DNA of 64,000 bases from Leptospira montravelensis (GTDB lineage Bacteria; Spirochaetota; Leptospiria; Leptospirales; Leptospiraceae): positions 1-64,000 of the forward strand of contig NZ_RQFO01000011.1 of assembly GCF_004770045.1 (NCBI RefSeq), read 5' to 3'. Below, one piece after another: positions 35,631-46,033 of the stretch (its first letter is position 1; every line of letters starts with the position of its first letter). The translations under genes and the position numbers were made by a program. The notes below the pieces were generated by a model. That model was not told where the DNA came from, ran no database searches, and was given only the letters and a program-made list of their open reading frames with translations.

Positions 35631-36584
35631 ATGGAAGAATTTCAAAGACCTTACCTTTTATTACTTATAGTTCCCTTTCTTATAATCGCTATATATCAAT
35701 GGAAGAAAAAACCATTGGGAGCAGTATTACTGGTCCAGTCAGATCGATTTCAAATACCAAAGTCAAAAATATTTCTTAAATCCAAAATTATACTCTTAAA
35801 ATTATCAGAATTGATCATCTATTTGGCAGCCATTTTCCTAATTATCGCCGCAGCAGGGCCTGGGAAAAAATACAAATTAACACCCGATATAACCAATGGG
35901 ATTGATATCATGATAGCATTAGACATTTCTGGCTCTATGGTAAATTCCTATGACTTTTTACCAAAAAATAGACTTACAGTTTCAAAAGAATTACTTAGAA
36001 ACTTCATAAAAAAAAGAGTATATGACCGAATTGGAATCGTTCTCTTTGCAGGTGCCGCTTATCTTCAATCTCCTTTATCCAACGACAGATACGCGTTAGA
36101 AGAACTAATCACGGAAGCATCAGATGAAGATATTACCGAACAAGGAACAGCCGTTGGTGATGCTTTAGTACTATCGACATACAGACTCAAGGATTCCCAA
36201 GCAAAATCAAAAATCATTATCCTTCTTACAGACGGAGTTTCAAACACCGGGAAACTTGACCCTGAAACAGCATCACAAGCTGCCAAGGCATTTGGAATTA
36301 AAGTTTATAGTATAGGAATTGGAAAAGAACAAAGCCAATACGAAGTAAATTATGAATCCTTGGAGGAAATTTCACAAAGCACCAATGGCAAATTTTTTCG
36401 AGCCGAATCACCTGAAGTATTGGAAGAAGTTCTAAGCGAAATCAATGGGTTAGAAAAGGTGGAACTCCCTTCAAAACCTATGGAAATACGCGAAACACAT
36501 TTCCCTACCGCTATATTCTTTTTCTTCAGCTTACTAGGGATAGTTGGTCTCACCATGTTTTTTCCACTCACGGAGAAACTATAG
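35631..36584 (+). CDS. batA: vWA-domain membrane protein BatA
   Basis: A 317-residue protein with an N-terminal pair of membrane spans (about 8-22 and 55-75) and a final span (about 293-313). The vWA domain has the metal site DISGSM at 98-103 (D98, S100, S102), a TAVGDAL stretch and a LLTDG strand for the other ligands. In Leptospira the Bat proteins have been linked to oxidative-stress resistance (from memory). The gene overlaps batB by one base. Confidence 0.9.
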   Translation: MEEFQRPYLLLLIVPFLIIAIYQWKKKPLGAVLLVQSDRFQIPKSKIFLKSKIILLKLSELIIYLAAIFLIIAAAGPGKKYKLTPDITNGIDIMIALDISGSMVNSYDFLPKNRLTVSKELLRNFIKKRVYDRIGIVLFAGAAYLQSPLSNDRYALEELITEASDEDITEQGTAVGDALVLSTYRLKDSQAKSKIIILLTDGVSNTGKLDPETASQAAKAFGIKVYSIGIGKEQSQYEVNYESLEEISQSTNGKFFRAESPEVLEEVLSEINGLEKVELPSKPMEIRETHFPTAIFFFFSLLGIVGLTMFFPLTEKL

Positions 36585-38212
36585 TGAATCTGAATTTTAT
36601 AGCAATAGTTTCACTTATTTCTATACTCATTTGGATTATAGTTTTTTCTGGAAAACTATATATCAATGTTAAAGCAAACCTTTTCAAAGAAAAACATGAA
36701 ATCCTAAAAAATAGAATTTATACAGGTAATACAAAAATATACATATTAAAGATTTTCTGTTTTCTGCTAGCCCTCTTTTTGGCATTTTATTCCCTATTTA
36801 AAACCAAATCTACAGAAGTTGACTCCATTAAAGAATTCGAATCAGCAGATATTTTGTTTGTGGTCGATGTTAGTTTATCAATGAATGCAATTGACGTTAA
36901 ACCAAGCAGACTCAAAAGATTTCAAGACTTAGCTTTAAGAATTCTACCTAATCTAAAAGGGAATCGAATAGGAATCGTTGTTTTTGCTGGTCAATCCTTT
37001 TCGTTTTGTCCTTTAACTTCCGATATCACTGCAGTCTCAGACTACGTTCAAGCATTAGGCGTAGAAATGGTAGGTGCAAAAGGAACAGACCTCGCAGTAG
37101 CACTCGAACGAGTAAACAAAATAAGGAAAAAAAATAACAATATATCCTCACAAATAACAATAGTTGTTTCCGATGGAGAAGATCACGAGAACCAAAATCT
37201 GCCAACAATAGAAGGGGAAGTGATGGTTTGGGGGATCGGTACGCAAGAAGGGAGTTTTATTGAATACCGCGACCCAGGAACAGGAAGAGGAGGTTATGTG
37301 ACTATGGATGCAGGTATTTCCGATTCACCAATGACACCAAATTTAGTGATTTCAAAAATGGATGTAGACAAATTAAAATCAATTGCCGAACAAAATCATG
37401 GTACTTATTATGATGTATCTTTCGAAGCAGAGGGAGCATACGCTCTTTTAGATACAATCCAATCCATCAAAAAAAATAAAATTCAGATGATTGAACATTT
37501 TAAGAATGAAGATGGTGCTCATCCGTATATAATTGCAGCCATTTGCTTTTTATTCTTAGAAAGAATTCTTATTTTTTTTATACAAAAATTACCAACACAA
37601 ATTTATTTAATTGTACTACTTCTTATATCTTTTGGTTGGGGTAGATTAGAAGCTTGGGAACTCGACCCAGGCGGCAACTCTATCGAACGTGGGGTAAAAT
37701 CTTATAATAATAAAAATTATAACGAAAGTCAAAAGGAGTTTGAAAAAGCAAAAGAATACATCAAAGACGATCCAAAACTAATCTACAATGAATCAGCTTC
37801 GGCTTACCAATTAGGGCAATATAAAGAAGCGAAAGAACTTTCTGAAAAAATTTTAACTCACCCGAAAGCGGATAAAGAATTAAAGGCAAAAGCAAATTTC
37901 AACCTTGGCAATATTTATGCTAGATTAGGGGACAAAAAGAACGCATTAAAATCATATACCGAAACATTAGAAATGAATCCAGATCATCTTGCCGCTAAAA
38001 AGAATATAGAACACCTTACAAAAAAAGAAGAACAAAATCAAAACCAAAAACCAGAACATAAAGAGCCCAACCAGAAACCTTCACAAAACAACAAACAAGA
38101 AAAACCAAAAGAAGATAAGACAGACGCAGAAAGAATTTTAGAACCATTTTCTGGAGACACAATTTTAAAGAACAAAAAGGGCGGGTCTTTTGATAATGAT
38201 AAATTCTGGTAA
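36584..38212 (+). CDS. batB: BatB vWA protein fused to TPR domain (BatB-BatC)
   Basis: A 542-residue protein with two N-terminal spans (about 5-22 and 55-72), a vWA domain with DVSLSM at 95-100, then a span (about 315-350) and a C-terminal half with TPR helices (ARLGDKKNALKSYTETLEMNPDHLAAKKN, key residues G, A, Y and P-D). This equals BatB joined to BatC. A final Lys/Gln/Pro-rich linker ends the protein. The start is GTG at 36584, which overlaps the stop of batA. Confidence 0.9.
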   Translation: MNLNFIAIVSLISILIWIIVFSGKLYINVKANLFKEKHEILKNRIYTGNTKIYILKIFCFLLALFLAFYSLFKTKSTEVDSIKEFESADILFVVDVSLSMNAIDVKPSRLKRFQDLALRILPNLKGNRIGIVVFAGQSFSFCPLTSDITAVSDYVQALGVEMVGAKGTDLAVALERVNKIRKKNNNISSQITIVVSDGEDHENQNLPTIEGEVMVWGIGTQEGSFIEYRDPGTGRGGYVTMDAGISDSPMTPNLVISKMDVDKLKSIAEQNHGTYYDVSFEAEGAYALLDTIQSIKKNKIQMIEHFKNEDGAHPYIIAAICFLFLERILIFFIQKLPTQIYLIVLLLISFGWGRLEAWELDPGGNSIERGVKSYNNKNYNESQKEFEKAKEYIKDDPKLIYNESASAYQLGQYKEAKELSEKILTHPKADKELKAKANFNLGNIYARLGDKKNALKSYTETLEMNPDHLAAKKNIEHLTKKEEQNQNQKPEHKEPNQKPSQNNKQEKPKEDKTDAERILEPFSGDTILKNKKGGSFDNDKFW

Positions 38213-39767
38213 ATTTTCTCTTCTTTTGTTTCTAATTTATCTCACTCCATTTACAAAAGCAATTTCTTCAGAAGTAGAATTTAATTTAATCCCTAATGAG
38301 TTTTCACTCGGAGAACATGCAAAACTAGAGGTGAGAGCACACGGCGACAAAGCCTTTAGAGCGCTACAAACCAATATCAAAAAAAAAGGTGTGCGTATTC
38401 AATTTTCTGGCAGCGGTACAGAAACACAAATCATCAACTTCAAAGTATCCAAATCACAAATATTAAACTTTTATGTTTCCACAGAAACAGAAGGATCATT
38501 TACACTTCCTGAAATTTCTGTAGAATACGATCACAAAACTTATACCTCTCCACCTATCTCCTTTAAAGTCAGCAAAAAAACTAAACAATCACAAAACCAA
38601 TGGTTCAATCCGTTCCCCTTTGAAATGGGAGAAGAGGTATCTCCAGAACCACCTGAAGTATCGTTCCATACTAATAAATCTATTTTTTACAAAGGTGAAC
38701 CAATTGTCGGATATTATGTACTATATTATAATGGATACAGACAGCCATTTCTTGAAAGAGACCCAAATCAATCTATTTCATTTCCTTACTTCTTATCAGA
38801 AACACTCAAACAAGTATCGATACAAATTGAACCAGAAGTGCTAAGAAATAATCAATTAAAAAAGACTCTAGTTTATGACAAGGAAATATATGGGCTAACA
38901 GGAATTAAAGCAGGAAGATTCCAAATTGGAAGAACCAAATTCATATCCGGAGATAGTTTGCGTTTCAACTCCTTACAAGAAACCGTAAACACAACTCCTG
39001 CCACTGTTACAGTCCTAGAACTTCCTCCAAACAAACCAAAAGGATTTACTGGTGCCATTGGAAATTTCAAACTCAACCTAACGAATTATCCCAAAATTGT
39101 CCACTCAGGGGAAACAGTTTATTATGAAATCACCATTGAAGGCGAAGGAGGATACGAAGGGATCTCGCCAATGTTAGTGCTTAACTCAAAAGCCAACTTC
39201 ATTTCCCAAAATAAAATCAAAACGTTTAGGAAATTAGATTCAGGTGAATATGGATTTTACTCCGTAGTAAAATTTCTTTTCGGGTACCAAACAGAATCTC
39301 CAGGCAAACTACAAATAGAACCTTACCAGTTCAGTTTTTTTTCGCTGAAGGAAAATCAGTATAAAACGCTTAAACTCATATTCCCCGAAATCACCATCCT
39401 TTCAGAACCAAAAAGATTTGTTGAGTCAGAAAAAGTTAATCCAAAACTGCAAAGCCGACCTTCAATTTTTGCTTTAGTTTTGATTGCGATTTTTGGGGTT
39501 CTGTTCTACGTAGGTTATAAACGGTATACATTTAACCGACAATCTAAAATGGTTTCAGAGTTAATACAATCCTTAGGAAAAAAGAGAAATGTATTTCTCG
39601 CCGACTATTTAGAAAAAAAAGGGATACAAAAAGTGGATACCCAATTTTTGGTAAACCTTCTCAACGATGCAGACAAACAATCCGCAGAAGAAGTTTTCAA
39701 AAATTTATCCATTCAAGAAAGAACAAAAGTCATATTTTTAAAAAAACAATTACAAAACCAGGAGTAA
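38196..39767 (+). CDS. batD: BatD-like exported membrane protein
   Basis: A protein of about 523 residues. It has a signal peptide (about 1-27), then beta-rich immunoglobulin-like periplasmic domains and a single C-terminal span (about 425-445, FALVLIAIFGVLFYVGY), followed by a cytoplasmic helix bundle of about 80 residues. This is the BatD layout. The start at 38196 follows AAAGGGCGGG; it overlaps batB by 17 bp. It closes the Bat group before htpG. Confidence 0.85.
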   Translation: MINSGKFSLLLFLIYLTPFTKAISSEVEFNLIPNEFSLGEHAKLEVRAHGDKAFRALQTNIKKKGVRIQFSGSGTETQIINFKVSKSQILNFYVSTETEGSFTLPEISVEYDHKTYTSPPISFKVSKKTKQSQNQWFNPFPFEMGEEVSPEPPEVSFHTNKSIFYKGEPIVGYYVLYYNGYRQPFLERDPNQSISFPYFLSETLKQVSIQIEPEVLRNNQLKKTLVYDKEIYGLTGIKAGRFQIGRTKFISGDSLRFNSLQETVNTTPATVTVLELPPNKPKGFTGAIGNFKLNLTNYPKIVHSGETVYYEITIEGEGGYEGISPMLVLNSKANFISQNKIKTFRKLDSGEYGFYSVVKFLFGYQTESPGKLQIEPYQFSFFSLKENQYKTLKLIFPEITILSEPKRFVESEKVNPKLQSRPSIFALVLIAIFGVLFYVGYKRYTFNRQSKMVSELIQSLGKKRNVFLADYLEKKGIQKVDTQFLVNLLNDADKQSAEEVFKNLSIQERTKVIFLKKQLQNQE

Positions 39768-39770
39768 CTT

Positions 39771-41600
39771 ATGTCAGCTGAAGAAACAGGAAAAATAAGT
39801 GTAGAGACAGAAAACATCTTCCCCATCATCAAAAAATGGCTATATTCAGAAAAAGATATATTCATCAGAGAATTAGTTTCCAATGCGAGTGATGCCATTA
39901 CGAAATTAAAAAAAATTGCTTTATCGGAGGAATTTGAAGGTGGCAACGACTACAGAATTGATTTAAACTTCGATGTTGAAAACAGAATTTTATCCATTGA
40001 AGACAATGGAGTAGGAATGACAGCGGAAGAAGTCAAAAAATATATCAATCAAATTGCATTCTCTGGTGCTACAGACTTCGCCAAACAATACCAAAACGCA
40101 GAAAACAAAGCAGAAATCATTGGTCACTTTGGACTCGGCTTTTATTCATCCTTTATGGTATCCAAAAAAGTAACAATAGAAACCAAGTCTTACAAAAAAG
40201 GACAAACTGCTGTTTTATGGTCCAGTGAATCAGGAACAGATTTCACGATTTCAGAAATCACGAAAGAATCAAGAGGGACAAAAATATCCTTATACCTTGA
40301 TGGTGAGTCTGGTGAATATTTAGATAAATGGAAACTAAAAGAACTCATTAAAAAATACTGCGATTTTTTACCTGTAGGCATATACGTATCTGGAGAAAAA
40401 GCAAATCGTGAAAAACCATTATGGTCAGAAGAACCCGCAAAAGTCTCTGCAGATGATTACAAAGATTTTTATTCCTACTTATTTCCTTTCTCCGGAGAAT
40501 CTCTTTTTCATATCCATCTAAATGTAGATTATCCATTCCGTTTACAAGGGATTCTATATTTTCCAAAACTCACTCATGAATTAGAGGCATCAAAGAATGG
40601 TATTAAACTATTTTGTAACCATGTCTTTGTCAGCGATAACGCAAGTGAATTAATACCACAATTTCTCACTATCCTTAAAGGAACTATAGACATTCCAGAC
40701 CTACCCCTAAACGTTTCTAGGTCGTATCTACAAAATGATCCTCTCGTAAAAAAGATATCTAACCATATTATTAAAAAAGTGGCAGATCGTCTGATTGAAG
40801 ATTTCAAAAAAAACAGAAACAAATATGAAGAAAATTGGAACGATATTTCTTTATTTGTAAAATATGGCGTGCTTACCGACGAAAAATTTTACGATGCAAT
40901 GAAAGACCATTTAATCTTTAAAAACTCAGAAGGTGGATACTCAACAACTTCTGAATATTGGGAAAAGAATAAAGAGAAGAACCAAAACAAAATTTTCTAC
41001 GCAAATGAAACTGAAATGGGATCTGTCTATATGGAGCTACTAAAATCACAAGGATTGGAAGCCCTACTAGTCGACTCAAAAATTGATTCCCACTTAATTC
41101 AACATTTAGAAATGAAAAATCCAGATTGGAAATTTCAAAGAGTAGATTCTGAAATCGCAGACCAAATCGTAGATAAAGATACTCCAAAAGATTTGGTAAA
41201 TGAAGAAAACAAAACAGAATTTGATAGAATCAAAACATTATTTCAAGCCTCAATACCTACCGAAGGTGTAGAAGTAAAAGTCGAAGCATTAAAATCTTTA
41301 GAGGTTCCCGGAGTCATTCTTTTGCCCGAGTTTATGCGAAGAATGTCCGAAATGAACTCAATGTTAAACCGGGAAGACACAAAAAACATTCTAAGATCAC
41401 ATACTCTTATGGTAAACGCCAAATCCCCCTTAGTAAGATCCGCATTACAAGCGTTCGAAGGCGTAAACCCCGATAAAGGAAAAAAATTGGCAAGAATCAT
41501 TTATGACCTTTCACTCCTTTCTGCAAAGGTAATGGATGAAAAAGAAGTTTCAGAATATACAAAAAGGACAACGGAGTTCCTCCAAGAGATTTTTTCATAG
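39771..41600 (+). CDS. htpG: Molecular chaperone HtpG (Hsp90)
   Basis: A 609-residue Hsp90. The ATP-binding GHKL domain is at the N-terminus ([19 protein letters not shown], then IEDNGVGM and [14 protein letters not shown]). The middle domain includes [18 protein letters not shown] and the C-terminal dimer domain follows. The length is slightly under that of E. coli HtpG (624). It starts 3 bp after batD, so its expression should be tied to the Bat operon. No heat-shock element is visible directly before it. Confidence 0.96.
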   Translation: MSAEETGKISVETENIFPIIKKWLYSEKDIFIRELVSNASDAITKLKKIALSEEFEGGNDYRIDLNFDVENRILSIEDNGVGMTAEEVKKYINQIAFSGATDFAKQYQNAENKAEIIGHFGLGFYSSFMVSKKVTIETKSYKKGQTAVLWSSESGTDFTISEITKESRGTKISLYLDGESGEYLDKWKLKELIKKYCDFLPVGIYVSGEKANREKPLWSEEPAKVSADDYKDFYSYLFPFSGESLFHIHLNVDYPFRLQGILYFPKLTHELEASKNGIKLFCNHVFVSDNASELIPQFLTILKGTIDIPDLPLNVSRSYLQNDPLVKKISNHIIKKVADRLIEDFKKNRNKYEENWNDISLFVKYGVLTDEKFYDAMKDHLIFKNSEGGYSTTSEYWEKNKEKNQNKIFYANETEMGSVYMELLKSQGLEALLVDSKIDSHLIQHLEMKNPDWKFQRVDSEIADQIVDKDTPKDLVNEENKTEFDRIKTLFQASIPTEGVEVKVEALKSLEVPGVILLPEFMRRMSEMNSMLNREDTKNILRSHTLMVNAKSPLVRSALQAFEGVNPDKGKKLARIIYDLSLLSAKVMDEKEVSEYTKRTTEFLQEIFS

Positions 41601-41660
41601 TAAGGGGAAAACGCTACAGAAAGATTTGGCAATGATTCCTATTTTTGGAATTGTTGCCAT

Positions 41661-43985
41661 GTGATCCAGATTTGTATAACAAGTCGTCTTAGTTCCTTAC
41701 CGGTTGTAGTCGCTTATAAAAAGAGTTACTTTGAAGAATTTGGTGTCAAAGTAACCCTCCATGTTAACACACACCATAAGGCAATCATGCCATTATTGGA
41801 TGCCGGTCGAGTAGAAGCTGGTGAAGTTCCTACCATTGCTTATCTACAAGACAGTTTTTTAAAAAAATCCAAACTCAAACGAATCTATAAGGGAATTTAC
41901 CTTTACCACTCTCCACTTTCTTTTTACTCAAGATTTCAATTCAAACCAGAAGATCTGACAAGAAACAAAGCTTATATACTTCCTGTCCCGCACCAGTACT
42001 CTGTCGAAAGGCTTTTCGCTGAAAAATTTCTTGAAGAATATGCTCCCAAGAATCCTGTTAAAGTTCGATACATTGACACTCCAGGTTTTCTCGAAGAAAA
42101 AGAATTTCTAAAACCATCTTGTTTAGGTTTAGTTTCAGATCCATTTTCAAGTCCATTCCTTAGAAACTTTCAAGACTTTGCCAATACACTTGACTTGCCG
42201 ATACTGGAATCAAAATCATTTTACCCATCCACCTTACTAGCATTTAGTGGGGATGCTGTCTTAAAAACAGGAAGAGAGGTCTCAGGTGTACTTCTTGCGG
42301 TAAAAAAAGCCATAGACCTTTTACAAAACACAAATCAATTGAGCCAGGGAAATTTATGGGAAGACCTTCAACTTTCCCATTTTTACCCGCATCTAAGAGT
42401 AGGAGAGACAAAGAACCTTTTAAACTCCCATCCCCTCATTCAAAAAGGAATTTTCTCTTACAAGGGTGATGCCACAACACTCTATCCACTTTTAAAAGAT
42501 GTATATTTTCGTCTGATTCGCAGAGTCATTCAACCTGACGCCGTAAAAGCTGCTTTTGATTTCGACGAAATCCTATCAGCCCTTGAACCAAAAAAAATAT
42601 TTGATGTGCGTAAACTAAACTCTTTCCAAGAACCAAAAGAAACAAAATTACATGCACCTTCTCAAATCAACTACAGAAAACTCAATGCAGTAAGGCACCT
42701 CATTGTCGACGTCAACTCAGTAGTTTTGGATATACTTCAAGGAAATTACAATTCACGATTGAATTCTGACGAAACTTTACAATTAGACAACCGAGTCAAA
42801 GTACTCGTTAACTCAATGTTAGATTCATTTAATGCCAAATTAGAATTACAAAGAGAAGAAATCACAGAACTCGAAAACTTAATTTCCATTTTAGAAATCA
42901 AATTAGACCGTTCTGCAGTAGATCTTCAATACTCAGAAGAAAAATACAGGTATTTATTTGAATTTTCTAGAGAAGCAATTGCCCTTGTGGACGCAGATAC
43001 CGGAAGTATTCTAGAAGCAAACAACCAGTTTCGGTTGTTAACAGGTTATACTCGTGGTGACATCACGAAAATGAATATTGAAGACATCATCCTTGGCAAC
43101 CAAGTATCTAACCAACTTAGATTTGGAGCTGACCTTTCTTCTGATACAATGTTATCGCTTCCCGATGTGGAAATCCTCGCAAAAGATGGAAACAAACTAG
43201 AAGTTGATATCAGTTTCACATCCATTTTGCTTTCTCCAAAAAAACGATACCAAGTACAATTTCGTCCCAATTCGGAAAGAAAAGAACAAGAAAGACTACA
43301 ACACGAATTTATTTCTAATGTAAGCCACGAACTAAGAAGCCCGATGACAAATATCAGAGGGTATTTAGAATTTTTTAAATCAGACGCAACTTTACCGTTT
43401 AACAACGAACACAAAAACATGTTAGAAGTAATCGATAAAAATGCAAAAAGACTTAGTTTTTTAATCGAAAACCTTTTAAAGTTAACTACATCAAGAGAAA
43501 AAGACAAAGAAGCAGAAGTAGTAGAAATCTTCGATCCAGTTACCGTAATCGAAGATGTAATTCACATGAACTCACATCTTGCCAAAGGAAAACCTATCGA
43601 ATGGGATTTATCACTCAAAAAAGGTTTTTTCTTACGTGGGATCAAATTTGAATTTTCACAAATCATAACCAACCTTTACGTGAATGCACTAAAATATACA
43701 TTCAAAGGAAAAATTGGAATCTCCATTCGTGAAACCAATGGAAAAATTGAAATCACAGTAGAAGATACAGGAATAGGAATCGACCCAAATTTTAAAAACC
43801 AAATCTTCGATCGTTTCTTTCGCATTCCATCTTCGGATAACAAAAAAATTGGTGGAACAGGACTTGGATTGTCTATTGTCAAGTCACTAGTGGACAAAAT
43901 GTCCGGTGAAATATTTGTCGAAAGCAAAATGGGAGAGGGAAGCAAATTCACCATTTACTTCCCAAAAGTGAACATCAACGCTTAG
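41661..43985 (+). CDS. Sensor histidine kinase with substrate-binding-protein-like input domain
   Basis: A 774-residue soluble kinase. Residues about 1-310 resemble an NMT1/NrtA-type periplasmic-binding fold (KKSYFEEFGVKV, then GRVEAGEVPTIAYL) but with no signal peptide or span. Next come a coiled coil (about 385-425), a PAS domain (about 426-540), a HisKA with His556 (NVSHELRSPM) and a HATPase with N-box NLYVNALKYTFKG, EDTGIGI and GGTGLGLSIVKSL. The start is GTG. No response regulator is adjacent. It follows htpG by 60 bp. Confidence 0.88.
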   Translation: MIQICITSRLSSLPVVVAYKKSYFEEFGVKVTLHVNTHHKAIMPLLDAGRVEAGEVPTIAYLQDSFLKKSKLKRIYKGIYLYHSPLSFYSRFQFKPEDLTRNKAYILPVPHQYSVERLFAEKFLEEYAPKNPVKVRYIDTPGFLEEKEFLKPSCLGLVSDPFSSPFLRNFQDFANTLDLPILESKSFYPSTLLAFSGDAVLKTGREVSGVLLAVKKAIDLLQNTNQLSQGNLWEDLQLSHFYPHLRVGETKNLLNSHPLIQKGIFSYKGDATTLYPLLKDVYFRLIRRVIQPDAVKAAFDFDEILSALEPKKIFDVRKLNSFQEPKETKLHAPSQINYRKLNAVRHLIVDVNSVVLDILQGNYNSRLNSDETLQLDNRVKVLVNSMLDSFNAKLELQREEITELENLISILEIKLDRSAVDLQYSEEKYRYLFEFSREAIALVDADTGSILEANNQFRLLTGYTRGDITKMNIEDIILGNQVSNQLRFGADLSSDTMLSLPDVEILAKDGNKLEVDISFTSILLSPKKRYQVQFRPNSERKEQERLQHEFISNVSHELRSPMTNIRGYLEFFKSDATLPFNNEHKNMLEVIDKNAKRLSFLIENLLKLTTSREKDKEAEVVEIFDPVTVIEDVIHMNSHLAKGKPIEWDLSLKKGFFLRGIKFEFSQIITNLYVNALKYTFKGKIGISIRETNGKIEITVEDTGIGIDPNFKNQIFDRFFRIPSSDNKKIGGTGLGLSIVKSLVDKMSGEIFVESKMGEGSKFTIYFPKVNINA

Positions 43986-44778
43986 AAGTTTTTTTCTTTT
44001 TAGGAACCTGTTTTTTCTTAGGTGTTTGTTTAGATTTTTTCTTTGAAGACAAATCATCAGGTTTCAATAAAACTAAAGCAGGAATGTTTTTTTCATCCAA
44101 CTGCATTCCAGACAAAATCAAAGAAAGTTCTAACATTTCCCTTGTTCCAAGTAAATGCATCATTTCTAATGCTTGGTTCATTCCTAGTTTTTTAAAAATC
44201 TTCAGCGCATTGCTAACACCAAAAAATTTGACAAGAATTGGAAGTTCCGCTAACCCGCGCTGTTTGATCCACTTTTTACAATCAGCCACCGAAAGTTCAC
44301 TTACAAGTTGAATGACCGGTCCTACCTGAATTTCATCCACTAACCAAAGGAAATCTTTCATAGGAATTTCTTTTAGAAGAGCGATGGACTTTTCAATTCC
44401 TAAAGTTTTCAGAATTTCTACGCTTGTTTCTTTGCCTAAAGTTTTTGCAAGTAGACCCACATCATGAGGTGGTATACTCCGAGAAACAAGAGCCAAATCT
44501 TCCATTGGAAGAGAGTGGATAAAATAAACCAAATCATCGTCATCATTTTCGCGGATCATCTCTACGAGAATTTTTTCTGGGATTTGTTTTACCAACTCAA
44601 CGACTGTATCCTCACTTAACTTTTGCGTCAGGACAATGAGCCTTTCTTTAGGGACTTTTCCCGTTAAGGAAAGTAACTTCTCGTAACCGAGATTTTTCAA
44701 AATCTGAAAAGATTTTTTGGGGCCAAGTTTTTCTAAATACTGATATACACTTTGGATTGTTACGAGAACTTCTTTCAT
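43975..44778 (-). CDS. Helical-repeat hypothetical protein with Lys-rich tail
   Basis: A protein of about 267 residues, all-helical, made of irregular repeats of about 30 residues (for example QKLSEDTVVELVKQIPEKIL, HDVGLLAKTLGKETSVEILK). The pattern recalls MgtE-N or FliG-like armadillo arrays, which are scaffolds; this is a fold-level inference. The last 25 residues are almost all Lys, Pro, Gln and Thr, a probable nucleic-acid or polyanion contact. The ATG at 44778 is preferred to a TTG at 44799. It overlaps the kinase end by 11 bp. Confidence 0.65.
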   Translation of the reverse strand: MKEVLVTIQSVYQYLEKLGPKKSFQILKNLGYEKLLSLTGKVPKERLIVLTQKLSEDTVVELVKQIPEKILVEMIRENDDDDLVYFIHSLPMEDLALVSRSIPPHDVGLLAKTLGKETSVEILKTLGIEKSIALLKEIPMKDFLWLVDEIQVGPVIQLVSELSVADCKKWIKQRGLAELPILVKFFGVSNALKIFKKLGMNQALEMMHLLGTREMLELSLILSGMQLDEKNIPALVLLKPDDLSSKKKSKQTPKKKQVPKKKKTSKR

Positions 44779-44869
44779 TTGCCCCAACTTTGGATACAAA
44801 CTGTCAGAATCTTCGGAAAATTCCAGAGAAATTCCTTTTCGAATCCGTTAAATTTTGCAAAATGGAAGA

Positions 44870-46033
44870 GTGAAGCAGCGCCAACTTTGGTTTCTATTGG
44901 TTTTTTTCCTTTTGGGAGTAGGGGCACTAATCTACTATAAAACAGCACCCTATGAACATTCCCTTTCTGCCCTCATTGGGATTTGGGAAGGTTTCTATGA
45001 AATCAATCCAAACCTCGTCGATTCCCAGTTTGTGATTTATAAATCGGGAGGTTATGACGGACAATTTTTCTATTTCCTCGCAAAAGATATGTTTGTTGGT
45101 GGGGACTGGGATCTTATTGTCGATTCCTATCATTTCCGTTTTCATAGAATGGGACTTTCTTTATTCGTTGGTCTATTTTCTTCCATTTTTGGATTCTCTC
45201 ATTATCCCATTTTCACTCTTCTTTTTTTGTTCGTAGTATTTTCTATTTCCGTATTCTCCTTGTTTTCATTACTTCCGGATTCAAAAAAATGGTTGGTTAT
45301 CTTTTATCTATTTTCACCTTTCTCTTTAAATGCAAATCTACTCCTTGTTGCAGATTCACTTTTTGTTAGTTTTGGAATCATAGCTTTCTACTTTTTCACA
45401 AACAAAAAAGACCTACTTGCTGTTTTCTTTTTCCTACTTATGGTAATCACAAGAGAGTTAGGGATTTTGTTTCTTATACCCATTGTTTTCAAAGCGTTAA
45501 TAGAAAAAAAATGGGAAAAGATGGTTCTTTATTCCCTACCAGGCATCGTATTTGTTTGTTTGGTGGGATATGGATTAATCCATCCGCCAAACCACCTAGG
45601 AACAAATCCTCTCGGATTTCGAGATATGACAGACTTTCCTTTATTTGGTTTTTTTAAAAGTTTTATGGAAAATGGATCTTTCCAATTCAAACTTAAAGAA
45701 TTCCCAAAGGTTCTTTTTTTCATTTCCTTTTTAGCCTTATCCATTGCCAGCATCCAATCATTCAAAGATTCTTTTTCTAAAAATATAAATATACTCGTCC
45801 CCATTTTTGGAAGCCTCTTTGTCATACTCATTGCAGAAGAAGGGTATTGGCGATCGTTTGATAATCTAAGCAGAATGTTTACATTAATTATGCCATTTTC
45901 ATTACTTTTAGAAGATGCATTTAAAAAACCGTTTATACGTTTATTTCTCGGAATTTCCTTTACCTTGTTTTTATTTTTAATCATTCGAATTTTATGGATC
46001 ACCCCCAACAAGGAGTACTTTTTATCCCTATGA
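44870..46033 (+). CDS. Polytopic membrane protein, surface-glycan type (GT-C-like)
   Basis: A protein of about 387 residues with about nine spans. The first loop has YKSGGYDGQFFYFLAKDMF; the YDGQFFY pattern is seen in membrane proteins annotated in surface glycopolymer formation (GT-C type, AZOBR_p60025-like), from memory. It may transfer a lipid-linked sugar. The start is GTG (44870) or TTG (44855); neither has an ideal site. The stop overlaps the start of mqnD (ATGA). Confidence 0.65.
   Translation: MKQRQLWFLLVFFLLGVGALIYYKTAPYEHSLSALIGIWEGFYEINPNLVDSQFVIYKSGGYDGQFFYFLAKDMFVGGDWDLIVDSYHFRFHRMGLSLFVGLFSSIFGFSHYPIFTLLFLFVVFSISVFSLFSLLPDSKKWLVIFYLFSPFSLNANLLLVADSLFVSFGIIAFYFFTNKKDLLAVFFFLLMVITRELGILFLIPIVFKALIEKKWEKMVLYSLPGIVFVCLVGYGLIHPPNHLGTNPLGFRDMTDFPLFGFFKSFMENGSFQFKLKEFPKVLFFISFLALSIASIQSFKDSFSKNINILVPIFGSLFVILIAEEGYWRSFDNLSRMFTLIMPFSLLLEDAFKKPFIRLFLGISFTLFLFLIIRILWITPNKEYFLSL

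Noticed and set aside
39700..39771. CIRCE-type heat-shock operator before htpG
   Set aside because: No inverted repeat of the needed form; htpG starts 3 bp after batD and seems to be driven by the upstream operon promoter.
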